Shown here: one piece after another, positions 12,101-21,741 of the stretch
How positions within the stretch are numbered: position 1 is the first letter of the stretch
How the letters are laid out: every line of letters begins with the position of its first letter
Assembly (NCBI RefSeq): GCF_964340395.1
Contig: NC_135568.1
Span: 672,501-736,500, forward strand
Reading direction: 5' to 3'
Source: Glandiceps talaboti
Lineage: Eukaryota; Hemichordata; Enteropneusta; Spengelidae
DNA length: 64,000 nt
Notes under the pieces: generated by a model
The model's input: the letters and a program-made list of their open reading frames with translations, nothing else
What the model was told of the DNA's origin: nothing
The model's database searches: none
Position numbers and translations under genes: made by a program

Positions 12101-15100
12101 TACACGGTCACTGCAATACCCCTACTAAACAAACCTAAAGAAATCCAGCTATAACCAAAAGTTCAAATGCCAAATTTATTGTCAACTATACAAAATAATT
12201 GTTATACACATTGTAACATGTTTCTTGAATAGTATGTTCTGTGTCAAAGGGAAAGCATAAAAAATTCAAAAAATTGTTCAAGTGTGGAGACGACAAATAC
12301 ACAGCCGTCAGGTGATTGTAAAAATGAATTCCCAAATTTGATAAACTCATCAAAATTACCAACCTAAAAGGTCCAATTTTGCCTAACTAGATCAAAGCAT
12401 ATTATGTATATTTCTGTACTTTTTAATGGAATACTGTACACAATACAAAGAGATGCACTTATTTCACTCAAAGTATAAAAAGTTAATTGCAATATTTAAA
12501 TACCATTGAAGTATTGCATTATTGTACACTTATTAAATTATTACAAATACAACTAATCATAATATTTATTTCTTATAATCATAGTGTTATACTTACTTCT
12601 AGAGCAAACTCTCCCTGTTCTTTCTTGTCAACTGGTGTATAAACTCGCACCAGAACTCCATCAGAAGACGTTGCCTCAACATAATCAAATTCTCCAACCA
12701 CAAATGCCAAGAGATAGGTTGACATGATTGGTGTTGTTGCATATTTGATTTCTCTCAAGTTAGCATCTTTTTCACTTGGTTTCTCTTCAACAACAGACTG
12801 TGAATATAAGACAAGGTGAGTGTCTTTGCTGTGTAGATGCAACTAAAAGAAGCTAATATAATATTCAATACTGACAGTTTACCTAAGCATGTTAAATTTA
12901 TGGAAATGAACACAAACAATAATATTTGTTAACCAAGTCTGTATGTCAGGGCACCTACCCAGATAAGTACACCTAGTTAGATTAAAGATAGGGAACCGTG
13001 ATGCACTGAGGAACACCTCCTATGCCAATTGTATGTCAAAAAGAATGACATCATCACAAAAATATATTCAGTCACTTTGAAACTGTTACAATATTTCATA
13101 TTATTTACCATATATGGAGATTGTATATATATGATGAATAATTTTCCATATTTGGATTTGATTACCATATTTGGATATTACTTACCATATATGGAGATCC
13201 ATTAAATATTGGGAATACTTTTCTAAATTTGGTAACACTTGCCATATTTGGTATCTGTTACCATATATGGAGTTACTTAAAATATTAGGAATAATTTTCC
13301 AAATTTGGTATTACTTACCATATTAGACAATGCCACTCTGTCTTTCGGTGCGATGAGTGTGATGTCAAATGTCGCCTTCACTGCAGGTTCATCCCAACAA
13401 GGGAATGCTCTGCGAGCATCTGTGGCCTGTAAAAATGTATAAATTAATGAAATACCTAAACACTCGACAAGTGTCTTTTCACATGCATTTTCACTACTGT
13501 AAGTAAAGTCCAATCAGACTTATTTCTGTCTTTACTACTCACACTGGAGTCAATTACTGCTATCAAGGAAAAGTCCAGTCAGACTTATTTCTGTCTTTAG
13601 TACTCACACTGGAGTCAATTACTGCCATCAAGGAAAAGTCCAATCAGACTTATTTCTGTCTTTAGTACACTTGTATTGATTACTGCTATCAACTTAAAGT
13701 AAAAGTCCAGTCAGACTTATTTCTACCTTCAATACACTTGTATTGATTACTGCTATCAACTTAAAGTAAAAGTCCAGTCAGACTTATTTCTATCTTTAGT
13801 ACACTTGTACAAATTACTGCTATCAACTTTAAGGATGTCATCACCAAAGGATATAGGAACTGGCTTATTACAAGAATTGCAGAGTTTAGGTTGAGGGCAT
13901 GCACTGTAGTTATACCTAGTACTCTAGCTGTGCTTTTAACTATATGACCAACTGCACTAACATGATCTAAATATTCTAATCAAAGACTTACTTCAAACTG
14001 TGTGACTGCACAGTATCGTTCTTCACCACTTGGAGAGCTATATTTACTACGATAAAATCCCTTCATTTTATCATTCAATTCTCCAGTAAAGTCAATACTT
14101 AGATCTCCTTTCCCAGCTTCCAATGCACTAGGGAATGTCAAGGTGGCTGTCTCATCATCTTTGCTGTAACTCACAGTACAAGTCAGACCTGTAATTATTC
14201 AAGAGATGTTTGTTATTCACATACATCTAAACTGTCTTATCTTGTTATTATTCAAATTAGCTATTTATTATTCAAAGAGCAAAACTCTCACTGTAACTCA
14301 CAGTGGTAGTTAGACCTGTAATTATTCAAATGAGCTATTTGTTACAAAAATATTAAATTATTAAACACCATCTGACATTGATTATTCAAATGAGCTATTT
14401 GGTATTCAAAGACAAAAACATCTGTAACTCAGTGGCAGTTACACTTGCAATTATTAAAATGAGCTACTTGTTATTCAAAACCATCATCTTAGCTGTGTCA
14501 CATGATCAGTAAGACCATTAATTATTTAAATGAGCTACTTGTTATTCAAATATCAAAACTATCTTATCATTTCTGCTGAAACCCACAAAGTCATTAATCA
14601 ATATGAGCTATTTCTTATTCAAATATACCAATGCTAGACAAAATGAAAGTAGATTCTGTTCATATGTGAAAGTAAAACTGAGTCATTTTATCAATGCACA
14701 TACTCTCCTAAAACTGGCAACTTGCCAGAGTGGAAACTGTGTTTCAGGTCTCAAAATAACAAAGGCTGATGGGAGACGTGCCCCTCATTAATTCTCAGCA
14801 TTGACAGGATGAAAAATACCAGAGTGTTCTGCCCAAGTTTCCAACTAGTGGGGACAAAGGCCCCTTGGATACAAAAAAGTGGGGTCATTTTGGCAGGGAG
14901 TGGGACAATTATTTGTTGCCTATAAAATCATATATATTACATTACACATATACTATTAACTATATAAAAAGTAATTCCATTCATAATAAAAGTTTATGGC
15001 AAGCTGTCGTTTGAAAATAACATAATTACCACCTTCTTAGAAAGAGAAGGCAATAAAAATTGTGTAAATTTTGTCATTTCTTCAGAGTATATATAGTTTA

Positions 15101-18100
15101 GAAAGACTGGATTGCTATCGTCATAGCAACTGTTAATTTAAATACCAATGAATATCAGTGGTCAATTTTATGTTTCCTTTTTTCAGACAAATGACCAAGA
15201 ACTGGTGAACAAATATGATTGAATAAAAATTTGGAGAAATCTCAATCTTGTTACCACTTTACATTCACTACTGTTTTTATATTGCACGTTTTTGTTCATA
15301 CACCACTGCACTGTCTATGCATATTTAGCGTGGCTCCAGTAACTTATCAAAGCATAAACACCACAGGGGAATGGATTCCATGACATTGTTGACTGATAGA
15401 ATGCTACATGCTATAACAACTGTTAGTATTACATTATAACTTCAAATATAAACAAATTCACAAACTTATAAAATTGTCACACGAACCTACATCAGAGGCA
15501 CACCCTGTTGTTTTTCTATCATTGTATTGTTGTTTTTGGCTAATAAGTAATATTGTCCTAGCCAAACTCAGTCAAGAGAATACACTCAGCCTGTTGTTTT
15601 TCTATCATTGTATTGTTGTTTTTGGCTAATATTGTCCTAGCCAAACTCAGTCAAGAGAATACACTCAGCCTGGTGTTTTTCTATCATTGTATTGTTGTTT
15701 TTGGCTAATTTTGTCCTAGACCAACTCAGTCAAGAGAATACACTCAGCCTGGTGTTTTGGGCTAATTTTGTCCAAGCCCAACTCAGTCAAGAGAATACAC
15801 TCAGCCTGGTGTTTTGGGCTAATTTTGTCCAAGCTCAGCTCAGTCAAGAGAATACACTCAGCCTGGTGTTTTGGGCTAATTTTGTCCTAGCTAAACTCAG
15901 TCAAGAGAATACACTCAGCCTGGTGTTTGTGGCTAATTTTGTCCAAGCTTAACTCAGTCAAGAAAATACACTCAGCCTGGTGTTTGTGGCTAATTTTGTC
16001 CAAGCCCAACTCAGTCAAGAGAATACACTCAGCCTGGTGTTTTTTGCTAATTTTGTCCAAGCTCAACTCAGTCAAGAAAATACACTCAGCCTGGTATTTT
16101 TGGCTAATTTTGTCCAAGCCCAACTCAGTCAAGAAAATACACTCAGCCTGGTATTTTTGGCTAATTTTGTCCTAGCCCAACTCAGTCAAGAGAATACACT
16201 CAGCCTGGTATTTTTGGCTAATTTTGTCCAAGCCCAACTCAGTCAAGAGAATACACTCAGCCTGGTGTTTTTGGCTAATTTTGTCCTAGCTCAACTCAGT
16301 CAAGAGAATACACTCAGCCTGGTGTTTTTGGCTAATTTTGTCCAAGCTCAACTCAGTCAAGAGAATACACTCAGCCTGGTATTTTTGGCTAATTTTGTCC
16401 TAGCTCAACTCAGTCAAGAAAATACACTCAGCCTGGTGTTTTTGGCTAATTTTGTCCAAGCCCAACTCAGTCAAGAGAATACACTCAGCCTGGTGTTTTT
16501 GGCTAATTTTGTCCAAGCTCAACTCAGTCAAGAAAATACACTCAGCCTGGTATTTTTGGCTAATTTTGTCCTAGCCCAACTCAGTCAAGAGAATACACTC
16601 AGCCTGGTATTTTTGGCTAATTTTGTCCAAGCCCAACTCAGTCAAGAGAATACACTCAGCCTGGTGTTTTTGGCTAATTTTGTCCAAGCTCAACTCAGTC
16701 AAGAGAATACACTCAGCCTGGTGTGTTGGGCTAATTTTGTCCAAGCTCAACTCAGTCAAGAGAATACACTCAGCCTGGTGTTTTTGGCTAATTTTGTCCA
16801 AGCTCAACTCAGTCAAGAGAATACACTCAGCCTGGTGTTTTGGGCTAATTTTGTCCTAGCTCAACTCAGTCAAGAGAATACACTCAGCCTGATGTTTTGG
16901 GCTAATTTTGTCCTTGCCAAACTCAGTCAAGCAAACACACTCAGCCTGGTGATTTTTCACAGGTTGTATCAAAGTCCATGGGTTAGTACTACAATGACAT
17001 TGTCCATGGGTTAATACTACAATGACATTATGGGGATAACTAAGAGTACTATAAAAATCTTTCTACTTACTTTTATCACCAGCTTTATATGCAGCACTGG
17101 AAATCTCAATATCAAGACAATTCAACACAACCTTGTCAGTTGAACTTGTCACCTATCAAGAAATAAAACGTTCCATTTAATACTTGCATTATTCAACTTA
17201 TGAGGTACAGGGGTTAGCAATTGTCATAATGTTTTCTTAAATTTTTGTATAAATTTTACATCATCTTTTAAACAGTGAGAATGGTTGCTATTCACAAATT
17301 CTGTGTTACGGGTGGAACGCCATTTTAACTAACTGAATCTTCCTAGCTTTGATACAAATATAACACGGCCTAATGACAGTTGGTTATTCTAAATTCTTGC
17401 CAAAGGATAATACTAGTACTATGTCCATTTTTTTATGATGTAATTTTTCTTATACTAAAAATAAGAATCTCCATATTTATTTTGACAAGTTAGCCGACTG
17501 TCAGTAAAGAGCCTAGCGTTAGTTATGAATTTGAGTTGTATGTTAGCTTCCTGTCAGTTGAAAGCCTAGCATTAGTTATACATTTGAGTTGTATTTTTTT
17601 TATTTTGAGTTTCTTTTCTCTGAGTTTAAACAGCTGTACAAACTCAAATAGATTATGTGAAGCAAAATAACGCCTTACCTGCAAAAAATATCACATTTCC
17701 TGACTCAAACATTAATTATGGAGCCTTCAAGACTAAAGAAATGTTAAAATGTACCCAAATTATGTCAAAAAAGGCAAATATAGCAATGGACTACAAAAAC
17801 TTTGAAACGGGTTGTACAGGGTATGACAGACATTTAGCTCATGTTTTCAGTGATCTCACCGTACTACCCATTTCAAAATTAGTTGACCGTTTTTGAAAAG
17901 AATTTTAAATTTGATTCTTCTAAAGAATTGTACTTTCTCTCTTATCCAAAACTGCATTGAATAAAGTTTGTATATATCTCATCAATTTACAATATACATA
18001 CAATATAAAGGGTCAATTAAGTCATTAAAATTCTTTGTATTAACTAATTAAACAAACAAAGTCGGCATTAACAAAGAATCAACACACTAATGTATCAATT

Positions 18101-18819
18101 TAAATATTCCTAACAGCTATTTCTTTGTCCTATTTTTTTTGACTATATATTCTGTCTATACATAAATTATCTCAACAGATAAAATCTCAGAAGTTAGTTT
18201 CAGTTTCGTTTTTATCAGCTATTGATCACACAGTAGTAGTCACTACAAAATAACTTGCTAATCAGTGCAACCAGAATAAACTACACTAATTAGTTATATA
18301 TGGACTAGAAATAATATTTAATATTCCATTAATTAATAGTAATACTCATGTCCTGGTATGTCCGCTGTTACTAGATGAATTACTGTGACAAAATATTCAC
18401 CCGCCCCCTCCTTTAGGACTGACAGAGAAATGTACAGTTGTATTTGCAAACGTCGATGCCCTGGGGTTGTGAGAGTAAATACGACGCCAAAACACTCGAC
18501 AATAAATGCAAAGTCATCATATGCCTACATTTCAATAATAAAATTGCAACTGGAGTAGAAAGCCTTGTAAACAATAAAAAGAATGATATGAGTAAGCATA
18601 TTTTACAAGTTCGGTGACACTGTTGATTCCCGACTGTACAATATGTTCAACTGAGCATGTGAAAACCACGTGCTGTTTTTTTTAAATACATACCTCGACC
18701 GAAATCACTTCGCTACCGGTGAAAGTGAACGCCTTCAAATTCGGCTGGAGTGTCAAGTTATAGTGTTTAGGCACAACGTTCGCTGGTAAACGTTCAAACG
18801 GTTTCTTTTCGGATGCCAT
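1167..18819 (-). CDS. NPEPPS: puromycin-sensitive aminopeptidase (M1 metallopeptidase), complete, 19 exons
   Basis: Spliced exons total 2604 nt, 868 codons with stop, close to the usual length of about 875 residues counted from the cytosolic start. Exons: 18694-18819, 17071-17152, 13992-14188, 13319-13426, 12597-12797, 11805-11935, 11347-11417, 11087-11130, 10567-10731, 9555-9659, 8900-9134, 7208-7344, 6170-6304, 5548-5767, 5026-5168, 3793-3849, 3182-3289, 1883-2035 and 1167-1352. Every junction is GT/AG with matching phase and no internal stop appears. The protein carries GAMEN (271-275), HELAH (307-311) and the second zinc glutamate exactly 18 residues later (E330). The family is a cytosolic zinc exopeptidase that trims N-terminal residues and acts in peptide turnover. 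The start ATG at 18819 sits in a good Kozak context (aaccATGG). Introns are loaded with minisatellites. Identity is very secure; exon edges are read by eye. Confidence 0.96.
2061..2565. repeat. two minisatellites in the last aminopeptidase introns (about 44 bp and about 55 bp)
   Basis: About 2.5 copies of a 44-bp unit containing gatagctatccagatttgtg run from 2067 to about 2180. They pass into about seven copies of a 55-bp unit containing ctgtttactgcactgt. In the second array two variants alternate, one with catcgttagttgg and the other with catcattaattgg, so the true period is a dimer of about 110 bp. Both lie in the intron upstream of exon 18 on the minus strand. Confidence 0.85.
3355..3510. 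repeat. (TCA)n/(TCC)n trinucleotide microsatellite
   Basis: A near-perfect trinucleotide tract lies just beyond the acceptor of aminopeptidase exon 17 (3182-3289). It generates long poly-Asp, poly-Ser or poly-Ile frames on both strands. These are not genes: the tract is intronic, between exons 16 and 17. Confidence 0.95.
4040..4205. repeat. short direct repeat, about 3 copies
   Basis: Three diverged copies of a unit of roughly 53 bp containing actcctaagtgcttattacc and accatgaatattca, in the intron between exons 15 and 16 of the aminopeptidase gene. The rest of that intron (3850-5025) shows nothing recognisable. Confidence 0.75.
6098..6142 (-). repeat. partial duplicate of aminopeptidase exon 13 3' end with its splice donor
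   Basis: The minus strand reads a segment decoding as [10 protein letters not shown] followed at once by gtaagt. This matches the end of exon 13 ([10 protein letters not shown] then gtaagt at 6170) with only a few changes. Flanking intron sequence (tctattgtaagt) is also shared, so about 60 bp spanning the exon-intron boundary was duplicated in tandem. No acceptor precedes it that would make it a normal exon. Confidence 0.85.
6811..7190. repeat. (GTAAT)n pentanucleotide array with interspersed 40-bp linker
   Basis: Blocks of the pentamer GTAAT are separated by near-identical linkers containing ctggaaatgaaacatttgct. The result is a higher-order repeat with about five blocks of different length. 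It sits close to the donor of aminopeptidase exon 12. Open frames across it are artefacts of the five-base period. Confidence 0.95.
7440..8815 (+). repeat. 60-bp minisatellite resembling the 5' head of a tRNA-derived SINE
   Basis: About 22-23 tandem copies of a 60-bp unit on the plus strand, in the intron between exons 12 and 11 of the aminopeptidase. Each unit contains GATGGTTGAATGGTTAGAG, in which TGGTTGAATGG matches the Pol III A-box consensus TRGYNNANNGG. A near-identical A-box segment occurs in the SINE-like element at 33082-33292. The unit has lost a clear B box. Because 60 is a multiple of three, long frames appear on both strands; I do not regard them as genes. Confidence 0.9.
9386..9552 (-). 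repeat. 21-bp array of copies of the exon 10 splice-donor region
   Basis: On the minus strand exon 10 ends GGAGATGAG followed by gtaaggtttagta. Directly downstream in the intron come about seven tandem 21-bp units reading approximately AGAGATAAGgtaaggtttagt. Each therefore repeats both the exon end and a good donor (GTAAGG). Donor-like positions on the plus strand (ttacc) fall near 9405, 9425, 9446, 9467, 9488, 9509 and 9530, with the real one at 9551. Confidence 0.88.
9555..11935 (-). CDS. NPEPPS: aminopeptidase exons 6-10: catalytic zinc domain
   Basis: Exon 6 (11805-11935) contains GAMENWGL, the exopeptidase motif that binds the substrate N-terminus. Exon 7 (11347-11417) is a 71-nt linker exon. 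Exon 8, only 44 nt (11087-11130), holds [14 protein letters not shown] with zinc ligands H307 and H311 and catalytic E308. Exon 9 (10567-10731) starts [15 protein letters not shown], giving the third ligand E330. Exon 10 (9555-9659) contains [12 protein letters not shown] with the transition-state tyrosine at residue 393. All catalytic residues expected of an active M1 enzyme are present. The exon 10 donor is followed by a 21-bp array of donor-like copies. Confidence 0.96.
9935..10500. repeat. 71-bp minisatellite, about 8 copies
   Basis: Tandem units containing tgacatcacacttctgaaga, catgagaatcatat and gcatccataatgacatcat fill most of the intron between exons 10 and 9 of the aminopeptidase. 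The copies differ by small indels (for example gctaacaacatt and gctaacatt). Confidence 0.92.
11641..11775. repeat. two-copy direct repeat of about 60 bp
   Basis: The sequence around aaaaacaccatagggttacaaa, containing ctcttccacagaaatcataa, occurs twice in tandem in the intron downstream of exon 6 on the minus strand. The rest of this intron has nothing recognisable. Confidence 0.8.
12597..18819 (-). CDS. NPEPPS: aminopeptidase exons 1-5: N-terminal beta domain
   Basis: Exon 1 (18694-18819) begins [20 protein letters not shown], the typical PSA start. Exon 2 (17071-17152) ends in phase 1 and exon 3 (13992-14188) carries [15 protein letters not shown]. Exon 4 (13319-13426) carries [17 protein letters not shown], the conserved M1 substrate-groove segment. 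Exon 5 (12597-12797) carries [20 protein letters not shown]. Together they give residues 1-238, the saddle-shaped domain preceding the thermolysin-like domain. Intron 2 holds a 57-bp minisatellite, intron 3 a repeat of about 67 bp, and intron 4 a CArG-box cluster. Confidence 0.95.
13108..13308. promoter_or_regulatory. cluster of seven CArG boxes in aminopeptidase intron 4
   Basis: Seven exact CC(A/T)6GG decamers occur in about 200 bp: 13108-13117, 13146-13155, 13165-13174, 13185-13194, 13242-13251, 13261-13270 and 13299-13308. CArG boxes are the binding site of SRF/MADS-box factors, and CCATATATGG is a strong form. Several are followed on the minus strand by GTAA, resembling the exon 4 donor just next door (AATATG then gtaagt at 13319). 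The cluster may therefore have grown from that boundary. Regulatory activity is inferred only from the motif. Confidence 0.5.
13500..13812. repeat. minisatellite of about 67 bp, 5 copies
   Basis: Tandem units containing aaagtccagtcagacttatt, tctttagta and ttactgctatcaa lie in the intron between exons 4 and 3 of the aminopeptidase. Copies vary in length. Confidence 0.85.
14225..14625 (-). repeat. diverged tandem copies of the exon 3 acceptor region
   Basis: The real exon 3 start (plus-strand reading gctgtaactcacagtacaag, then gacctgtaattattca) is followed by about four copies in the intron. The clearest, near 14290-14330, reads ctgtaactcacagtggtagt, then tagacctgtaattattcaaa. The others, near 14415, 14490 and 14575, are more diverged but keep ctgtaactc-like, attattcaaa and gagctatttgttattc segments. 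The repeated unit spans the first codons of exon 3, the AG acceptor and adjoining intron. Confidence 0.75.
15530..16960. repeat. 57-bp minisatellite, about 24 copies, in intron 2
   Basis: The unit contains ggctaattttgtccaagc, caactcagtcaagagaatac and actcagcctggtg. The period of 57 bp equals 19 codons, so a 344-codon frame runs along the plus strand and shorter ones along the minus strand. The array lies between splice-verified aminopeptidase exons 3 and 2, with no promoter or signal for a separate gene. Copies are highly uniform, indicating recent homogenisation. Confidence 0.92.
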
Positions 18820-19020
18820 GGTTTTGGAGAGCTGAGAAATATCTCTACTTTGTACCTGGAAACCAACACGGAAGTAGTCCTTGATGAAGTGACAGGCAAG
18901 GAGTCGTTTGTTAGTGGCTACACTGCTCCAATTAGTGCGACTGAAGACTTGAACTCCAAATATGCTAATACAAGGTTTTGCTGAGATACTGAAGCATTTA
19001 AAGAACATTCCAGTAATCAT
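18820..19020 (-). CDS. NPEPPS: possible in-frame N-terminal extension of the aminopeptidase
   Basis: The reading frame stays open upstream of the ATG at 18819 to another ATG at 19020. This adds 67 residues beginning MITGMFFKCF and rich in basic and aromatic residues. The human enzyme is also annotated with an upstream methionine followed by a second ATG just before the PFERLP-like segment, so an alternative start is plausible. The downstream ATG has the better Kozak context and matches the cytosolic start. The extension may simply be 5' UTR. Confidence 0.35.
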
Positions 19021-19569
19021 AAAGAATTATAGGAAAATAGCCTTGAGCAACACACGTGAAATACGCCAAGTACAGACTAGAACTTAGGGATGAATTTGAC
19101 TTCTGCTACCGTCCCCAACTTCGCTATGTGCAACGCCCTCAGTGTTGATCGTACCCATTATACTTTTGTCTTTTTCTGACTTGTCACCAAATGATACTCT
19201 GATCACATACTAGTAGGCCTAACGTTTATGTTATATAAAAAAAGTTTACATATTCATAGGTGGTTCTCAATTAAGACAGTCTCTAGCATGAACAAATTCT
19301 TAACAGGCACTAAGATTGAGCTGGGCCGATTTTCGTTTACTATCACTAACTGCCACTGTTTCTGACCTATTTGATTGACATAAAGGTCAAATGAATGTGG
19401 TGGGACATGATGGACATGGGCGCCCGGCCGGGCTAACTTTAGATGCAATTTTATCTAAATTTAACTCATTTTTAATACGTATGTAGATTTTTACCATTAG
19501 AATAACAACATCACAAAGAAAAATCATTGCAAAGATATAAGTATGAACACTGCTTGACGTCACTATACA
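19021..19569. promoter_or_regulatory. 5' flank of the aminopeptidase gene
   Basis: This should contain the promoter of the minus-strand aminopeptidase gene. Stretches such as 19080-19160 are less AT-rich than the surroundings, but I see no clear TATA box or other motif I would stake a claim on. Confidence 0.3.
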
Positions 19570-19571
19570 CT

Positions 19572-19915
19572 AGTCTCATATGGATAGACAAATTTTGGAT
19601 TTTTAATTCTTGAGACAACTACATACTATGTTTCCCTACTTGAAAAAAAAAACAATGTGAAACAGTACCGACCAAATTCTTGTAACTCAATAAATTACAA
19701 AAAAGCTAAAAAGTTTGTGAAGGGTTTGTTTATGTACGTAGCTACAATTACAACTATTTTACACATTTTTTTAATGTTTTGCAATTTATGAGTTACAAAC
19801 AGGGATTTAGTATATGTTGTTTGACAATGTTTTTCCAAGTATGAAAACACAGTATCGGTTGTTGTTTTATAAAGTAAAAATCCAAAATGGATACCGTTTA
19901 TCATCCATAGGGCCT
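19572..19915. mobile_element. foldback MITE, diverged copy of the element at 55888-56240
   Basis: Long inverted arms (ctcatatggatag at the left, ctatgatgg-like at the right on the opposite strand) surround a centre containing tatgtacgta. Internal segments (ttttggattttta, catactatgtttccctacttg, acaatgtgaaac, aaatccaaaa) match the element at 55888-56240 in order. The 19.6 kb copy is more diverged, suggesting it is older. No coding capacity is present, so movement would need a transposase supplied elsewhere. Confidence 0.75.
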
Positions 19916-19976
19916 GTACACCAGACAGAAGTTGTAACAGATAAAAAAAATAAATTCTACTATATATGTTGTGCAT

Positions 19977-20488
19977 GTGAGCTGTAAACTATGTATCCGA
20001 CTGATAAATGAATAATAATAACAATAATGTAAAAATCACAAGTTCATATCAAAATTATTAAAATTATAGGTATCAATAATATAGACTATGACTTATACGA
20101 TAGACAGTAGAGAATTCTACAGCCGTCTATGTCTACACTTATATATACATCCCTCATATACTAATGTATACATAATGATGAATATCAAAGTGAGAGAAAA
20201 TTATGAAATCATTGACCAATATCCCCATGTCAATTTTAATTTCTGATATATTAAATGATCTGAATAATAACTAAAAAATAATCCTAAGGTTAAAATACAT
20301 CAGCTGTTATATATACCCTGTATATTCCACAAACTCTCTTTTTTCTTCTACGACTTTGACTACAAATGACCTGTTTTATGTTACACTGTATGCTGCCACC
20401 TATCGACCTGGATTTATGTAGCTACTATACGTTACTCTATATATTTCTACTCATGTACTGATGAGATGAGGTAAAATGATCTGTATTG
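19977..20488. other. AT-rich spacer, nothing recognised
   Basis: Low-complexity AT-rich sequence between the MITE and the microsatellites. A minus-strand AATAAA at 20489-20494 lies about 630 nt past the stop of the SPFH gene and could be its polyadenylation signal, with low confidence. Confidence 0.4.
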
Positions 20489-20567
20489 TTTATTGAATAT
20501 TACACTTGGTTTGAATTATGTATGGAATGAAACAGATACAAATTCAGCATACAAACAAATACACATT

Positions 20568-20618
20568 ATCACACACACACACACACACACACACTCACTC
20601 ACACATACATACATAAAA

Positions 20619-20649
<31 letters not shown>

Positions 20650-20688
20650 CATACATACATACATACATACATACATACATACATACAT

Positions 20689-20722
<34 letters not shown>

Positions 20723-20878
20723 GCACGCACACACACACACATACATACATACACGCACGCACGCACTCGCACACACACACACACACGCACGCGCGCACGC
20801 ACGCACGCAGGCAGGCACGCACTCACTCACTCACCCACTCACTCACTCACTCACTCACTCACTCCCTCACGCAGGCAC

Positions 20879-20942
<64 letters not shown>
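20568..20942. repeat. compound (CA)n, (CATA)n, (CACT)n microsatellite
   Basis: Uninterrupted di- and tetranucleotide tracts with alternating purine-pyrimidine runs capable of Z-DNA. The long His/Thr and Cys/Val frames across it are artefacts. Confidence 0.97.
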
Positions 20943-20944
<2 letters not shown>

Positions 20945-21124
20945 CCCGATATGTGATAAAAAATGATTCTATTAAATTAGCCTCCGATCTTCCTACAATA
21001 TCCGATATTCTCAGTTACAAACAGTTCTCGTGTATCCCGGATGTTGGTTGGGCAGCGTACTAGAGTGGGTTTGTATTACCAAGACTACGTATAATCATGT
21101 CATATCATTCACTTAGCTTTAACG

Positions 21125-21541
21125 TTAATATTGTTGTTTGTTTGTTTGTTCATTAGTGACTTCACTGTTACTTTTCTCGTTCGGTACCATGGCAACATTT
21201 GTTGACATGGTTAGTTGGTCAAAATTTACACTCAAATACACATTTTTCATGTATCTCAAGGTCCTCAAATAAATAAACGATGTTTTGTGTTCCACATTTA
21301 CAATACTAAGTGTTTGAAACACGTTATCAATTCCAGTATTATGAGCTGTGTCTGTTTTGGCTCTTGCGTCTGCTTCGGCTTGTTCACGGATCAAAAACGC
21401 TTCGGCATTACTTGATGACATTATTTCTTCAGCCTCGTTCAATATATCTGTTACCTGTTGAATATGTATACATATAAATAATAATTATGTGGAAGTCTTT
21501 GCATTGTGGATATATTGATTAAAGTTGTTTTAAATTATGTG

Positions 21542-21615
<74 letters not shown>

Positions 21616-21663
21616 AGGGAGGGAGGGAGGGAGGGAGAGGAGAGAGGGAGGGAGGGAGGGAGG

Positions 21664-21741
<78 letters not shown>

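Noticed and set aside
15980-17014. 344-codon open frame on the plus strand
   Set aside because: It is a 57-bp tandem array inside a splice-verified intron. The frame is a consequence of the period being a multiple of three, and frames are open on the other strand too.
20493-20966. His/Thr-rich frame and opposite Cys/Val frames
   Set aside because: Simple CA and CATA microsatellite translation.
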